A stretch of 30,532 bases of DNA from Perkinsus olseni (GCA_013115135.1 JABANP010000588.1:1-30532), one strand, 5' to 3'. Positions 12,301 to 21,719 are shown, numbered from the stretch's first letter. The notes: generated by a model not told the origin, from the sequence alone. Translations and numbers: made by a program.

Positions 12301-12988
12301 CAGCCACAATGCCTCTCTTGTTGTAGTGCCAACTTGAAGTTCAAGTTCAAGTTCCAACTGTCAAGGGCTGGTATCACCTGCATCACCTTCGTCTCTGCGG
12401 CACACGGGAACCCTCCGATGCTCCTAGTCAACACTAGCGACTCGAACGTTAATGTCATCGACTGCACCTACGGTAGGGGCGAAGGCGTATGGCGAAAGCA
12501 TGCTGAGGTTATCCTAGCAGGTCCCCCTCCTGGAGTGCTCACCAACTTGACCGTGCGTCACCGTCTACGGGTGGCGCACTCGCTGCTGCCGATCAAGAGT
12601 TGCTATTCCCCAAGCGAGATGGGCTACTGTATATCAGGATCGGAGGATAAGGGGGTTTATATCTACTCCTTAGCGAAGACAGGCAATTACCGTATGAGTA
12701 TCTTACACCATCATACGGTCCCTGTAGTAGCAGTAGCGACCAACCAGCAGGTAGGGTGGGCCTCTGGACGCTGGGGCTGCCGGTCTTCTCTGGGATGATT
12801 ATCGCCACTGAAGGATGGGGAGTCTTTGGTTCTCAGGAGAGTGTCGTTGTCGTCTTTAGGATACCCTCCTGGCGAGCGCGGACTCGCTAGGCAAGATAGT
12901 GTTGTGGCGGCGAGTGGACTTCTCGCACCTGGAGTCGGCCTCTGGTGGGGCATCTTCGAGCTCCCATCATCACCATCACGGCCGATGA
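3369..12988 (+). CDS. MyoF: Class XXVII (MyoF-type) myosin with C-terminal WD40 domain, multi-exon
   Basis: Actin-based ATPase motor. In apicomplexans the MyoF family moves organelles and vesicles (apicoplast, dense granules). The reconstructed protein has about 1,850 residues in about 42 exons: N-terminal SH3-like segment, motor, IQ repeats, coiled coils, a Ser/Ala-rich linker and a WD40 propeller, which is the MyoF order. The start ATG at 3369 is chosen because exon 1 (3369–3432) splices in phase across a 61-nt intron to exon 2 (3494), giving [11 protein letters not shown], the usual myosin entry. The stop is TGA at 12986–12988, after five consecutive His codons. P-loop, switch I and switch II are intact, so an active motor is expected. 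One junction near 12075 does not keep frame (see findings), and exons between 10393 and 10936 are unresolved. The symbol rests on the motor-plus-WD40 architecture, not on a database match. Confidence 0.9.
4363..4458 (+). other. GC–AG intron of 96 nt inside the motor domain
   Basis: Reading straight through gives an in-frame 32-residue insert rich in His, Arg and Thr between FGKFIQLQF and [13 protein letters not shown]. Myosin motors carry only about six residues here. Removing GC...AG from 4363 to 4458 leaves [12 protein letters not shown], which matches the family length exactly. No GT donor in the right phase exists in this stretch. Because the intron is a multiple of three and has no stop, retaining it would yield an intact longer protein, so it could also be alternatively spliced. 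Confidence 0.65.
6055..6102. repeat. Intronic hairpin with 10-bp perfect core
   Basis: Arms CGTATCTTTC (6060–6069) and GAAAGATACG (6087–6096) pair perfectly. The stem extends by five more pairs (6055–6059 with 6098–6102) past a single bulged T. It sits within the 146-nt MyoF intron 6032–6177 and takes up about a third of it. Confidence 0.85.
7572..8132 (+). other. Neck region of MyoF with IQ motifs
   Basis: Exons 7572–7765, 7816–7921 and 7971–8132. IQ-like units are visible as [50 protein letters not shown] and [15 protein letters not shown], so about five to six light-chain or calmodulin binding sites. They follow the converter directly, as in myosin V and MyoF necks. The exon junctions fall inside IQ units and keep frame (for example AGCTG|GTGG at 7765/7816). 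The donor at 7922 is GTTGGT, weaker than most in this gene. Confidence 0.85.
8185..10935 (+). other. MyoF tail: coiled coils and Ala/Ser-rich linker
   Basis: Exons read: 8185–8319, 8365–8479, 8538–8713, 8763–8927, 9012–9167, 9224–9354, 9402–9450, 9530–9616, 9876–10010, 10056–10139, and from 10246 to about 10392. Heptad-rich stretches ([40 protein letters not shown]) predict dimerising coiled coil. They are broken by an Ala/Gly/Ser segment (8538–8713). The 9876 exon joins in phase to give [17 protein letters not shown]. From 10246 the protein is Ser/Ala-rich, then [14 protein letters not shown]. Between about 10393 and 10935 I cannot fix the exons. A short candidate near 10750 ([13 protein letters not shown]) may be one of them. 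Confidence 0.65.
10936..12988 (+). other. WD40 β-propeller at the MyoF C-terminus
   Basis: Exons read: about 10936–11063, 11122–11209, 11353–11489, 11735–11854, 11902–11997, 12042–12182, 12327–12472, 12521–12750, 12860–12988. WD40 strand signatures recur: [29 protein letters not shown] with [86 protein letters not shown]. That supports about six blades, with a seventh possible. A WD40 tail on a myosin is the hallmark of MyoF and presumably binds cargo. The protein ends [11 protein letters not shown]. One frame break sits near 12075–12085 between two otherwise good WD40 strands. Confidence 0.85.
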
Positions 12989-13329
12989 TGAGGATTGCTG
13001 GAAATTCTAACCTAGGAGGATGTGTTGTGATTTCATAAACCTTTTTGTGCATCGATGGGGATCTCACAGGGGATCTGCATCCGACTATTGTACAGGCCGT
13101 CGCCGCTATCACTGCTTCTCACTGCGTCTAGGGGATTGGGTCAATGAGTGTCAATAGGATGGATGGGCTGGGGGTCGCTCAATGAGCCAATTCTGGAATC
13201 AAGAATCGGTCCTGGGACGCAATTTGACTTGTAAAAATCGATCCCTCAATCGATTGTGAGTTTCAGAATCACCTTAATGAACGGGGTGTGTGAGCTTGAA
13301 TCTTTCGCAGTATCTTTTAACTGCCTGTC
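12989..13329. other. Spacer between MyoF and dynamin-like gene
   Basis: 341 nt between the MyoF stop and the next ATG on the same strand. It holds short imperfect repeats of CAATGAG near 13141–13185 and an interrupted AATCGATC/AATCGATT pair near 13237–13255. No ORF of note. Confidence 0.5.
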
Positions 13330-16300
13330 ATGCATGCAGCAGTCGAGAGAGGTCGGAGGTTGCGGGAGTGCCTACCGGCTGTGGCGGCCGCTGTCGACTG
13401 GGATGAGCGGACGTTCGAGAATGAGGGCCAATCGTTATGGAAGTGCTTACGAGTCGGTATCCTCGACGCCGGGAAGGACCCGAGGGTGAGGGAGGGGTCG
13501 TGCTCACCTAGCATCGCCGCACTTGATCTTGTAGGTGCTTGATGAGATAGAGGACGCTGCAGTGAATGCAGCTTGGGAGTTCATATTGAAAATTATGGAG
13601 AGATCTCCAAGAAGCGGACGTCAAGTGAGGTGCTGCAGGCCAGCGAGTTCCCCCACCGCCCGAATAGGTCCTCGAATGTGTTGCGATACTATCACACTCC
13701 GTTCCTTGGCTGCATGGCTTTGCCAGAGTGACCTCGCCTTCCAGACTGGCCCTGTGGCGGATAGCTCCGGGCAAGCGTCCCTCACCAGCTGACCCAGCTC
13801 AGGTGACTCGACCGTTGGAGCGGGAGAGTCCTCACGATCATTCGACGGTGGTTCAGGTTATGCATCGGTTGGTGTCGGGCCTTCGAGCTGTCGGTGAGAA
13901 ATCGCCGAGCTGGGATGACCTACTGCGGCCGTTGGATTCGGTCCTGGCAAATCGCCACTTCCTCGACCAGTTGGTGGATTGTATGAGTAGTGACGAGCGT
14001 GCTCAGTTCACTACGGAGTGCCGAATTGGGCGATTTGTGGTACGTGGCAGCAGCTTCAGCGATGATGAAGTGGCCTCTGAGGGCGCAGTGGAGGGGGGTG
14101 AGTGGCTGAGGACCCAGCGTTGTCGCAATCTTCTCTCTTCTCCCCTCAGCTTCTGACGGATCGCCCAGCGTCTCCGGCCATCGTATGGCTGAGAGGCCTG
14201 GTGTTGATGTCGTCTCTGACAAGGACATAGTCCAGACCCTTATCACCTCTACGGCAGAGGCCATGGAAGTCGCGTAAGATCGAATGAGGGATGGACCCAG
14301 GGCACAGTGGAATCCGCGTTCATGGCCGGAAGGTCTCTCGCATGCCACCCTGCTATGTTGATACCCACCCTTGGGCTTTTCTGTCGTATCGTCGTTATTA
14401 TTTGTCATGTTTGTATCAAGGCCTTCTCTATTGCCTGCGTTTTGACCCTTCCCAGCGTTTGGGACTCCCAAAGTTCGGTCCCGGCGATCAGTCGAATGGA
14501 AAGTTGAAAATACCTCCTCGTTGGCGTTGGTGTGGCAGGAGCCGTCGTTCGGTTGTCAACACTGAGAATTGTTGATTGTCCCTCTTCTGTTTCGTTATAT
14601 TTAGTATCCCTTGTATACTGGAAGTTTCATCTGCCGCGGGTGTCTTGCCTGTCATCGCCTTCAGGTCCGTATGCCTGGACAACTACTTCCAGCTGGACGG
14701 AATCTCCCCTCAGTGCGACGTCAACAACATTGCTCGGCAGTGTCTTCAAGATTTGAGACGATTATCGGCGCGTCTTGATAATCTGAAGGTCGGTCGAGCG
14801 CTCACCGCTCCACTCCAGTTCGTGTGTAAGCAGGCGAGGCTGTTGTTTTTCGGACCATGCCAAACAGGACGGACCAGTCTCGTTGCAGCAATGGCTGGGT
14901 TCCCTATGGAACCAGTGGATACAAGGACAGCTTGTGAGTCCCATCTCTGTTCTAGTGGCTCTTTGCACGCCATGCGAGGGATGCCTTATCGTATTTCAGT
15001 GACCACCGAGTGGCATCACTCGCCATCGTTGGCGGTCCCTCGCATCACCATGCCCTTACAGTTGAATGAGCATCTGCAGGAATGGGAGGCGTCTTTGATG
15101 ACCAGCAGACTCGATGAAGGGGATGACCCCCTCCTGAGGGTCCCCCTGCCTTGCTCGGCCGAAGGGGTGAGTACGGCCCGTCCTCACATCAGTTGCCGAT
15201 CGTCGTGGCTCCGGGATGCTACGGGTACTCGACTAATCGACGAATGTGTCGTTTGGGAATCGTTGTGATCCTCTGATCACAGAACGGCTCATTCGATCCG
15301 CTTGAGTTCTAACTCAGGTAGAGGCCGTCAATGCTCTGCTACAACGAGTCAACGGCGCCGTCTGGGCTGCCCGGGAGAAGGGTATAATAACGGACCAGCA
15401 GGCCAGGCTTCTCACCCATCCAGAGATGGCCCTGTCAATATTCACAGACTTCGGCCACCTAGCTGCGAGTACGGACACTGCTACTGAGTGTGGTTCCGCA
15501 GCTGTCCTGTAGCTACTCCTGATGGGGATCGACCGGGCGAGCTCATCCTTGTTGACGCCTCGTCACCGGATGGCAAGCTGTTCGACGCGGGGTCCATGTC
15601 CCAGATGCTGCGCGTCCAGGCAAAGCAGTCCAACGGCATGGTGAGCGGGCAGGGGTCGATGGGTAGGCTCGCGGTGGATATTCTTTGTAGATTCTGGTGG
15701 TCGATGCGTCGCGTCATCCGACGGCGGCTGATTTTCCTTCACTGATCAACTTGTTGAGGAGCTTCGAGAGTGACGGCTGCCTCAGGGCGGAGGATCTGTG
15801 GATAGTCGGCAACTGCGTGGACAGACTCCCTGACTTCAATTTGCCGGATGATGGCCGTGCGGCCTGCGAAACCGCTGTTAGGTGATAGCCTCCATACTAA
15901 CTCTAGTGGAGGCTCGTGTCTGCGAGTTCGTCGAGGATGTCGCCCTGAGAGAACTCGATTGTAAACTGCGCGCTGTACATGGTTGGGCTGTTCATCGGAA
16001 GACGCTCATTTGTTCCTCAGCTTAGTCCACGCCATCTAGTCGCTTGGCATATCGATTTTGACTGTAGGTCCTCACTGCGGGAGGTCTTCGCTCCTGTCTT
16101 GGCCGTCGAGTCGAGGATGGAGAGCGACAATGCGAAGTGCCTCGTCGCGTCAGCTCGGCTGGCTAGTTTGGGAGTGTAAGGCACTAGTCGGTGGAGGGTG
16201 GACGCTCGAGTATATCTCATCTTCGCTATAATTCTAGATAATCTTCTTGACGTTGTAGTCGTTCTTGCAAGGGACTGATGGCTCACTCAAAAATGGTAGG

Positions 16301-18422
16301 GTACTGAGCCGGTCCGGAACCGTACAAGTTGACATTGACACGGAAAGGCGAAGGCAGGGGCCGTGAGAAGCTGCACCTTCTCGGTGGCTAGGTACGGCAA
16401 GTGGAAGATGCACACCCTGTTCGGTCATGGTCGGAAAAAGTCCAGCGATGTTATCAATACCACAGCCATGATGGAGCTGGGGAAGGACACTTGGTTTGCT
16501 AACGTGAGCTGTCCAACATATCAGGCCACTGCGCCGTTTCACTTTTGTTCGTTGAATTAACTCGGTTTGAATTAATGCGTTCGATCTTCCTTCGTTGATG
16601 TTCCATCAGATCGCCTCTGTGCTGTACGGCATCCACTGGGCCGCGTCCTTGAGGGGTATGCCCTTGAAGGCCTGGGACAAGGAGATGAGGGTGCTCATGT
16701 CACACGGCAGGGTTCAAGGTGCGAACGTCTGGTCTTACTCGAGTTTATAAGATTGGGAGGATGGCAATGGTTATCTCGGCCGTCTTAGGAGCTTCCTTCC
16801 CTTCCTCAGGTCTTGTTGCATCGTCCATCCTCGGGCCAGCCTGTACGTCAATGATGCAGCGTAGTGTTGAGCTTACGCTACACCAACTACGAGCTATTGT
16901 ACGGTCTATCGTCGAAGCCGCCAGATGGTGATACCTATTCTGTCAGATTGGCGATTTCACGGAGGAGATCAGTGCCTTGTCTGGCGGCAACGTGGATGAT
17001 CAGCGGGAAACTGACTCTCATAAGCTGGACCAACTTCGCGCGGTTTTTGCTACATTTCTGGCGGACGTTGAGAATGTAGAGGACTTGTGTATTATCTGCT
17101 TTCATGCTTGTTTTTGGTAGAGGGTCGCGGCAGCATTCTTGGAGCTTCCAGGAGAGGAGGAGAGCTGTGAGGAAGTCATACAGGAAGCGATGAAATCGGA
17201 CGTAGGAGCAGCTCCACCACGGCCTTGTCGAAGATCATTTTTTCTCCATTTCTCAGGAGCTGATAAGGTTCGAGGACATGAGCTCACAGCCGGTGTTGGA
17301 GTATCTTCGGAGGGTATCTGAGCAGGCTGTGGAGGAATGGAATGGCGCGTGAGTTTGCTATACGATCCTCTTTCATTGGATGATATCTTGGTTGGCATCA
17401 TAGTTAACCCCAACTTGATGCATGGGAGTCTGTCCACGTAACCTGCTAGGACAGCGCTTCATCGATCTGGATTTCTCGAACTGTGCTGCTGCGCTACGCT
17501 CGCTCTAGGTACACTGTATGTGCCAACCAGGCTTACAAGTCAACGGTGACGGCCTTGGAAAAATGGACCAGAACCGTCGGGCACCACCTTCGGAGGAGTC
17601 GGGCGGATGGAGCGTTGCGGAAGCGGGTGGCTGAGAGGCTCTCATCTCTCCACGACCGAATATCCGATGGCCCCTTCGAGTGCATCCCACCAGAGAATGA
17701 ATGGAAGGACATCATCCTTGCCACGGTCAAAAAGTGAGCCTCCTCGCAGCGGCTCGGCGTGCAGGCCTCGATCAGGGACGTAAGCGTCGCCAAGCAGCCG
17801 TCTCTGTTCAGTCGAGCCAAGGTGTTTGAGCTGCATCGGCCCGCAGTGGACAGGTGGGCAGAGGTTGGTGCGTCGACGCTGAGGCAAGTATCTTAGATTC
17901 CTCCGCGCTTTTCACGCTCTCTGGTCAGCTCAAGTTAAGGCAGAATCATCCACAAATTTCATCAACCCAATCAAGCATAACTTCGAAGAAGTACAGAAGA
18001 GCTCGGTCATTCGACCTCAGTATGATATCAGCTCAGATCTGTGAAGTACTTCGACTGCCACCGAGCTCGCTGGGCGGGGAATCGCCAGACGGCAGCACGG
18101 ACTTCGCCTTTGTGCCCGTCTTAAGCCGAGCATTGGACAAGCTCAAGAACTTCCATCTAGGGATGGGGGACGACGGACCGGTACGGCGTGGTTGCTGCTG
18201 AGCCACGGCACCAACTACCGATTTATAGGACTCCATGAGGTTGGGCAAGCAGCGGTGCGAGGGTGTACAAGCTGAAGTCTCAGAGGCAGTAGAGGCCGTG
18301 AAGGAGATGGATTGGTAAGGAAAGCTACGGCTCCGAGTTGTCCGCCACCGTCTGTGGGCAGTTATCACCGCAGGGAGGGTGGCGGGGTGATCCCGTCGAA
18401 GAGCTGGTTCCCTTGGATGTGA
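13330..18422 (+). CDS. Dynamin/EHD-like large protein with degenerate GTPase motifs
   Basis: About 1,020 residues in about 23 exons. Exons read: 13330–13485, 13535–13624, 13803–14097, 14150–14273, 14665–14933, 15000–15166, 15318–15468, 15513–15640, 15691–15856, 15907–15974, 16021–16175, 16392–16503, 16610–16718, 16810–16898, 16947–17075, 17121–17201, 17257–17348, 17455–17733, 17812–17867, 17929–17990, 18037–18180, 18229–18314, 18362–18422. Phases agree at every junction. Around residue 284, LLFFGPCQTGRTSLVAAMAG resembles the dynamin G1 site, followed by a P-x5-T region like switch I. LILVDASSPDG (15545), ILVVDASRHPT (15691) and WIVGNCVD (15802) lie where G3, the next strand and G4 belong, as in EHD and dynamin proteins. 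Helical, charged segments follow, as in a dynamin stalk. The family call is inference; the key Lys, DxxG and NKxD residues are altered. Confidence 0.55.
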
Positions 18423-18827
18423 GAAGTTTCTAAGACATGAGCTGCGTTTCCGCGAGTTTCTTAGCTGCGTTCTAGCTTCATCTCTTCCCCCCTGTGTCAA
18501 TTAAGCTCCCTACAGTGAAGTGCGTTGCCGACCGATGCACGCCCAACCAACGGTTGGTTTATGTGTCTCCCGTCTAGCTCATCTCCCATCACCAATGGAG
18601 TAGTGCTCTCTGGCTGGATTGATTGCCTCCCTGGCCATAGAAGCGAGTCAGAATTTCCTGCTCGCCCGTACGGCTGAGGGGACTCCATGAAATACGCTCA
18701 AGGGGCGTCAGTCTCCGGCATGGGGATTAGTTTCACCTGGGCCGACTTTCGTTAGCTGTGTCATTCGTCAATTTGAGCGGCTCAGTCCGAGCTCGAATAG
18801 ACTCACTGCTGATCGCGGGACCGACTA

Positions 18828-18935
18828 ATGGTCGGCGACCATCACTCCGAAGTTCGCGTTGGTGAGAACGACGAACTGAGTTGTCCCTGCGCCTGTCTTA
18901 AAGACAGACGACTGTCTCCCCGACCAGTCTGGTAG
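18828..18935 (+). pseudogene. Short ORF carrying a 30-nt copy of the AsnB-like gene
   Basis: A 35-codon ORF (ATG at 18828, TAG at 18933) contains, in the same reading frame, DHHSEVRVG from the amidotransferase domain of the downstream gene at 21720. The shared 30 nt are identical. Immediately inside the right edge the sequence reads GTGAGA, a good splice donor, in the phase that would continue the codon used downstream. This may be a stray exon or remnant of a related gene. Nothing else around it matches. Confidence 0.35.
18836..18865 (+). repeat. 30-nt exact direct repeat, copy 1 (copy 2 at 21806–21835)
   Basis: Both copies are identical over 30 nt and differ at the next base on each side. 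Copy 2 encodes part of the RGPD...VRVG segment of the amidotransferase domain. The copies are 2,970 nt apart. Confidence 0.95.
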
Positions 18936-18965
18936 AGCTATCTTCAGCTGGACTCCGTGCTAGAG

Positions 18966-19112
18966 ATGGATCTACCATGGATACTTTGCGGACTCGTCGG
19001 GTACGTCCGTTCGGTGAAACTCCCACTCTTCTGCGACCACATCATCGTGTATGGCGGAATCCAACTCATCGTCATTCTGGCCGCGAAATCCCGAAATGTG
19101 AAACCGCGGTAG
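18966..19112 (+). CDS. Small hydrophobic ORF (48 residues), doubtful
   Basis: ATG-initiated ORF of 48 codons ending in TAG. The peptide starts MDLPWILCGLVGYV and contains a second hydrophobic run (IIVYGGIQLIVILAA) followed by a basic tail (KSRNVKPR), the profile of a small one- or two-pass membrane protein. It lies in an otherwise gene-poor stretch between the dynamin-like gene and the secreted-protein gene. No homologue recognised. It could also be one exon of a larger gene or chance. Confidence 0.3.
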   Translation: MDLPWILCGLVGYVRSVKLPLFCDHIIVYGGIQLIVILAAKSRNVKPR

Positions 19113-19160
19113 CGCGTTGGTTGGTTTCGGAAAATCGCAGTATTCTCATACGGGTTCACG

Positions 19161-19188
19161 CGAAGTAGTAATTTCATTTACTACTTCG
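19161..19188. repeat. Perfect 11-bp inverted repeat with 6-nt loop
   Basis: Arms CGAAGTAGTAA (19161–19171) and TTACTACTTCG (19178–19188). It is intergenic, downstream of the small ORF at 18966, and could form an RNA hairpin or be a small transposon relic. Confidence 0.85.
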
Positions 19189-19245
19189 AGAAATTGGTAT
19201 CGCGGTTACTAGGTGCCCTTCGAGTGAAATGGCGGTAAACACGAA

Positions 19246-19490
19246 ATGAAGACCGCGAAAATGCAAGCCGCTTCTGCTCAGAATCGCCTGCGCCATTCCG
19301 AGCAGCTGAAGGAGGCCTTCCTACCACGGTAAGGCAATCAACAATCACTCTTTTATTTAGCGTTACACTAGATAAGCAGGTGATTCTTGGCAGTGCTCAG
19401 AGCTCGATGGGAAGTTGGTTGTGTGGGAAGACGGGGACGATACCCGAGTGTTCACGTCGCAGATGCCGTTAGAACTGTGCTCAAACACAA
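19246..19490 (+). other. Possible two-exon coding fragment, weak
   Basis: An ATG at 19246 opens a short charged peptide (AQNRLRHSEQLKEAF) that ends at a good donor (19329, GTAAGG). A segment after the acceptor at 19393 has a protein-like reading (ELDGKLVVWEDGDDTRVF), but its phase does not agree with the first exon. Either a further exon or a different start is needed, or this is not a gene. Confidence 0.2.
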
Positions 19491-19541
19491 CAGCGCAGAG
19501 TAAGCTCTCTTGGCTTAGCCCGGAGGCAGAGTTGTACTTGT

Positions 19542-19622
19542 GTACATTGTAGCTGAAAAGCTATGACGGCTAGATCAGTCGGGCGACCTAGAACGACATA
19601 GAAAAAAGGAGCTACATTGTAC
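19542..19622. repeat. Imperfect inverted repeat (12 of 13 nt) enclosing smaller stems
   Basis: Arms 19542–19554 and 19610–19622 pair at 12 of 13 positions. CTATG near 19561 and CATAG near 19598 lie inside and can also pair, so a structured element of about 80 nt is possible. Confidence 0.55.
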
Positions 19623-19694
19623 TCTAGCGAGAGGCAAGACAGAAGGCAATGGCATCATAGCAATGCACGCGAATCATGACGACGGAATTTCACT

Positions 19695-19720
19695 CAGTCA
19701 TTATGATCAGTCATTACGAT
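19695..19720 (+). repeat. 13-nt tandem duplication
   Basis: CAGTCATTATGAT is followed directly by CAGTCATTACGAT, one mismatch. The trailing GATCAGCCAC recurs at 19777–19786. Confidence 0.85.
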
Positions 19721-19843
19721 CAGCCACGTCCCTGTTAGGTTGCCCTCACATAAAAAGGAGTATGATGATCAGCCACTTTCCGGCCAGATCGAGCAAATAG
19801 CAGATAAGTAGTGAAGTAATACTCTTGAAGTGGTCGCCGGTTG

Positions 19844-19865
19844 AAAAAAAAATAATAATAATAAT
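19844..19865 (+). repeat. A-tract plus (AAT)5 microsatellite
   Basis: Nine A residues run into five AAT units. The tract lies just beyond the 3' end of the minus-strand secreted-protein gene. Confidence 0.95.
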
Positions 19866-19890
19866 ATGAGTCCTTCTCCTACTGCTCCTC

Positions 19891-20685
19891 TCATACCTTT
19901 TCTAGGAAATAATAGTCACCTGGCTCGGGGATAAGAACGACTACATCGAGGTCCTCCACCAAGGCAACCCCCACCGTGGTCTTGAACAGCGACTGCATCT
20001 CGGTCAAAGCGGGGCTTGAAAAGGTCAGAGTTCGAAAGCTTTGGGGATTTCTTGGCCCCAGACTGACCGGGACAACACCAGTGAAAGACAAGCTGGTGTC
20101 GTCGTTTCTACCACCGATGCTAAGGGCCGCGGTGGGCGGGTCTGCGTCGAGGGCCATATAAACCTGAGCATACTGCCCTCGGGTCAAACTTTTGTACTCG
20201 TAGAGCGCAGCTGCTGGGCTGAGAACTCTCTTATACGGCGACTTCTGCCGGAAATAGCAATAGGATCCAATCGGTGGGTAACAGGCCTCCTCTGTGAGCT
20301 TTATAGAAGGCGATCCATCCTTGGGGTATGCATAGACGACATTTGGTTCCTTGGGGGACACCTTGAGGTCGAACAGAACGTCGGCAAAGGGATACTTCAC
20401 AGGATCTAGTTTTTGACCATCTATTTCAATAATAACCTGACCGTCTTCACCGAGGCTCACGTCGTTGAAGTGTAGATTCATAGACTGGCCGCTCGCAGAA
20501 TTGTATCCAAGAGAAGCGCTAGTTTCAGAATCGTATTGAAACATAAAGCAGGGAGGCGTGCTCAGAGGTTCGGCGTCTTGAAGCGAGCAATATCTACCCG
20601 GGGTGAGAGCCTCGGACGGGCTTGCAACAAGGGTGGATATAACGACAGCGGTGATCCCGGCAAACATTTGGTAACAATGAAACAT
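19891..20685 (-). CDS. Predicted secreted protein with internal repeated module, unknown family
   Basis: 264-codon ORF with a signal peptide (MFHCYQMFAGITAVVISTLV, cut near SEA). Two modules of about 110 residues each begin with a PG/IG-x-Y-C motif: TPGRYCSLQ near residue 28 and PIGSYCYFRQ near residue 140. An aromatic strand follows each (FMFQYDSE; ALYEYKS). The C-terminus PEPGDYYFLEKV looks like the opening of a third module. It ends with an AAG|GTATGA that could be either a stop (TGA) or a splice donor, so the gene may continue toward lower coordinates, although I found no convincing next exon. Function unknown; likely extracellular. Confidence 0.65.
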   Translation of the reverse strand: MFHCYQMFAGITAVVISTLVASPSEALTPGRYCSLQDAEPLSTPPCFMFQYDSETSASLGYNSASGQSMNLHFNDVSLGEDGQVIIEIDGQKLDPVKYPFADVLFDLKVSPKEPNVVYAYPKDGSPSIKLTEEACYPPIGSYCYFRQKSPYKRVLSPAAALYEYKSLTRGQYAQVYMALDADPPTAALSIGGRNDDTSLSFTGVVPVSLGPRNPQSFRTLTFSSPALTEMQSLFKTTVGVALVEDLDVVVLIPEPGDYYFLEKV

Positions 20686-21719
20686 CGCTGGGTGAACTCT
20701 TAATGAAACCCTCTGGGAGGCATCTGGTAGTGGTAACTCGTTACAAGAGTCTCAACTCACTCAAAATCTCAGCTTAGGGGCCCTCCGGAGATCAAACGGC
20801 TGACCATCAGCCGTTTCATTTTCAGATTGTCTACATAAAGCCGTCAGCGCCCTCGAACCAGCGGTTCGTCACACTGGACGGTCCCCGTGGCGCCAGTGTC
20901 TTCTTGTCCCCTTTTCGGTGTCTACTTCGCAGGCTGAACCGATAGTAGGATCCTCGCAGTCGCTACTCCGCTGAATGCGCTTGTGTGCCTTAGTCCCGTA
21001 GCCTGACTACAGTAGTCATGTTGGCACCACTCCATGGAGCAGCCGCGGTCTTAGAATTACAAAAATTCCTCGTCAAAGACGCCGTCCCATGGCCTGTCCC
21101 TACATGGGGACGTAACAATCACTCAATTTTACTCGCATGTCAATGTCAATTCATTTTCAATCCCCCGACACAGGGTTGGTTGTGTTAGCTCCTCTACTTC
21201 GCCAAGAACTGAGCGTGCGCGTGGAGAGGGGTTTCGGAGGGTAAGAGCGAGGGGCCCGCTAGACCGCGCCTGCGTGCAGGCGCTCCGCCGTGGCGGATCG
21301 GCGGTCCGGGACCACGTAAGGGAAAAAGGGTCAAAGCTGGGAGCCGCGAAGCCCGTCAGTAAGAATTGACCCGAACCGTCAAATTTGACAAAATTTGGGA
21401 GAATGTGTGGGGGCCGGTGATGAAAGATCTCGTGCAGAATATGAACTGGATTCCATAAGCCAACACTTGGAGGATCTCTAACTTCTCTTCGATGGAGAAA
21501 TATCATTCATGCAGTCTCGCTATCCTGTGACGCAGGACCTGTGTAAAGATCCCCTACTAGAGCCTCTACACCAAGTTTAAAGGGTGTGACCTCAACCCAG
21601 GGTAGGACCTGTGGGTCTCTACGGCAGTCCACGGTGGGGATAGATAATCACCCGTTGAAGACCTGCATCGCCCTTCCCTATCGACTCTCACCTCGATAGC
21701 TTGTTCTATCAACACCATC
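20686..21719. other. Intergenic stretch, no supported gene
   Basis: About 1 kb between two divergently transcribed genes (secreted protein on the minus strand, AsnB-like fusion on the plus strand), so both promoters should lie here. A 125-codon minus ORF at 21129–21506 is Arg/Pro/Ser-rich and lacks family features. The GC-rich inverted repeat at 21266 is the only clear structure. Confidence 0.5.
21266..21283. repeat. GC-rich 8-bp inverted repeat
   Basis: GCGCCTGC and GCAGGCGC are separated by GT. The surrounding 21190–21310 is the most GC-rich non-coding stretch of the window. Confidence 0.8.

Noticed and set aside
15469..15512. Ultra-short 20-nt intron in the dynamin-like gene
   Set aside because: A normal 44-nt intron (15469–15512) keeps frame, so no unusual splicing is needed.
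17894..17896. TAG at 17894 as the end of the dynamin-like gene
   Set aside because: Several further exons (17929–18422) continue in phase with normal introns, so this TAG more likely lies in an intron. The shorter form cannot be fully excluded.
21129..21506. 125-codon minus-strand ORF as a gene
   Set aside because: Arg/Pro-rich, consistent with a chance ORF in GC-rich DNA, with no signal peptide or recognised domain.
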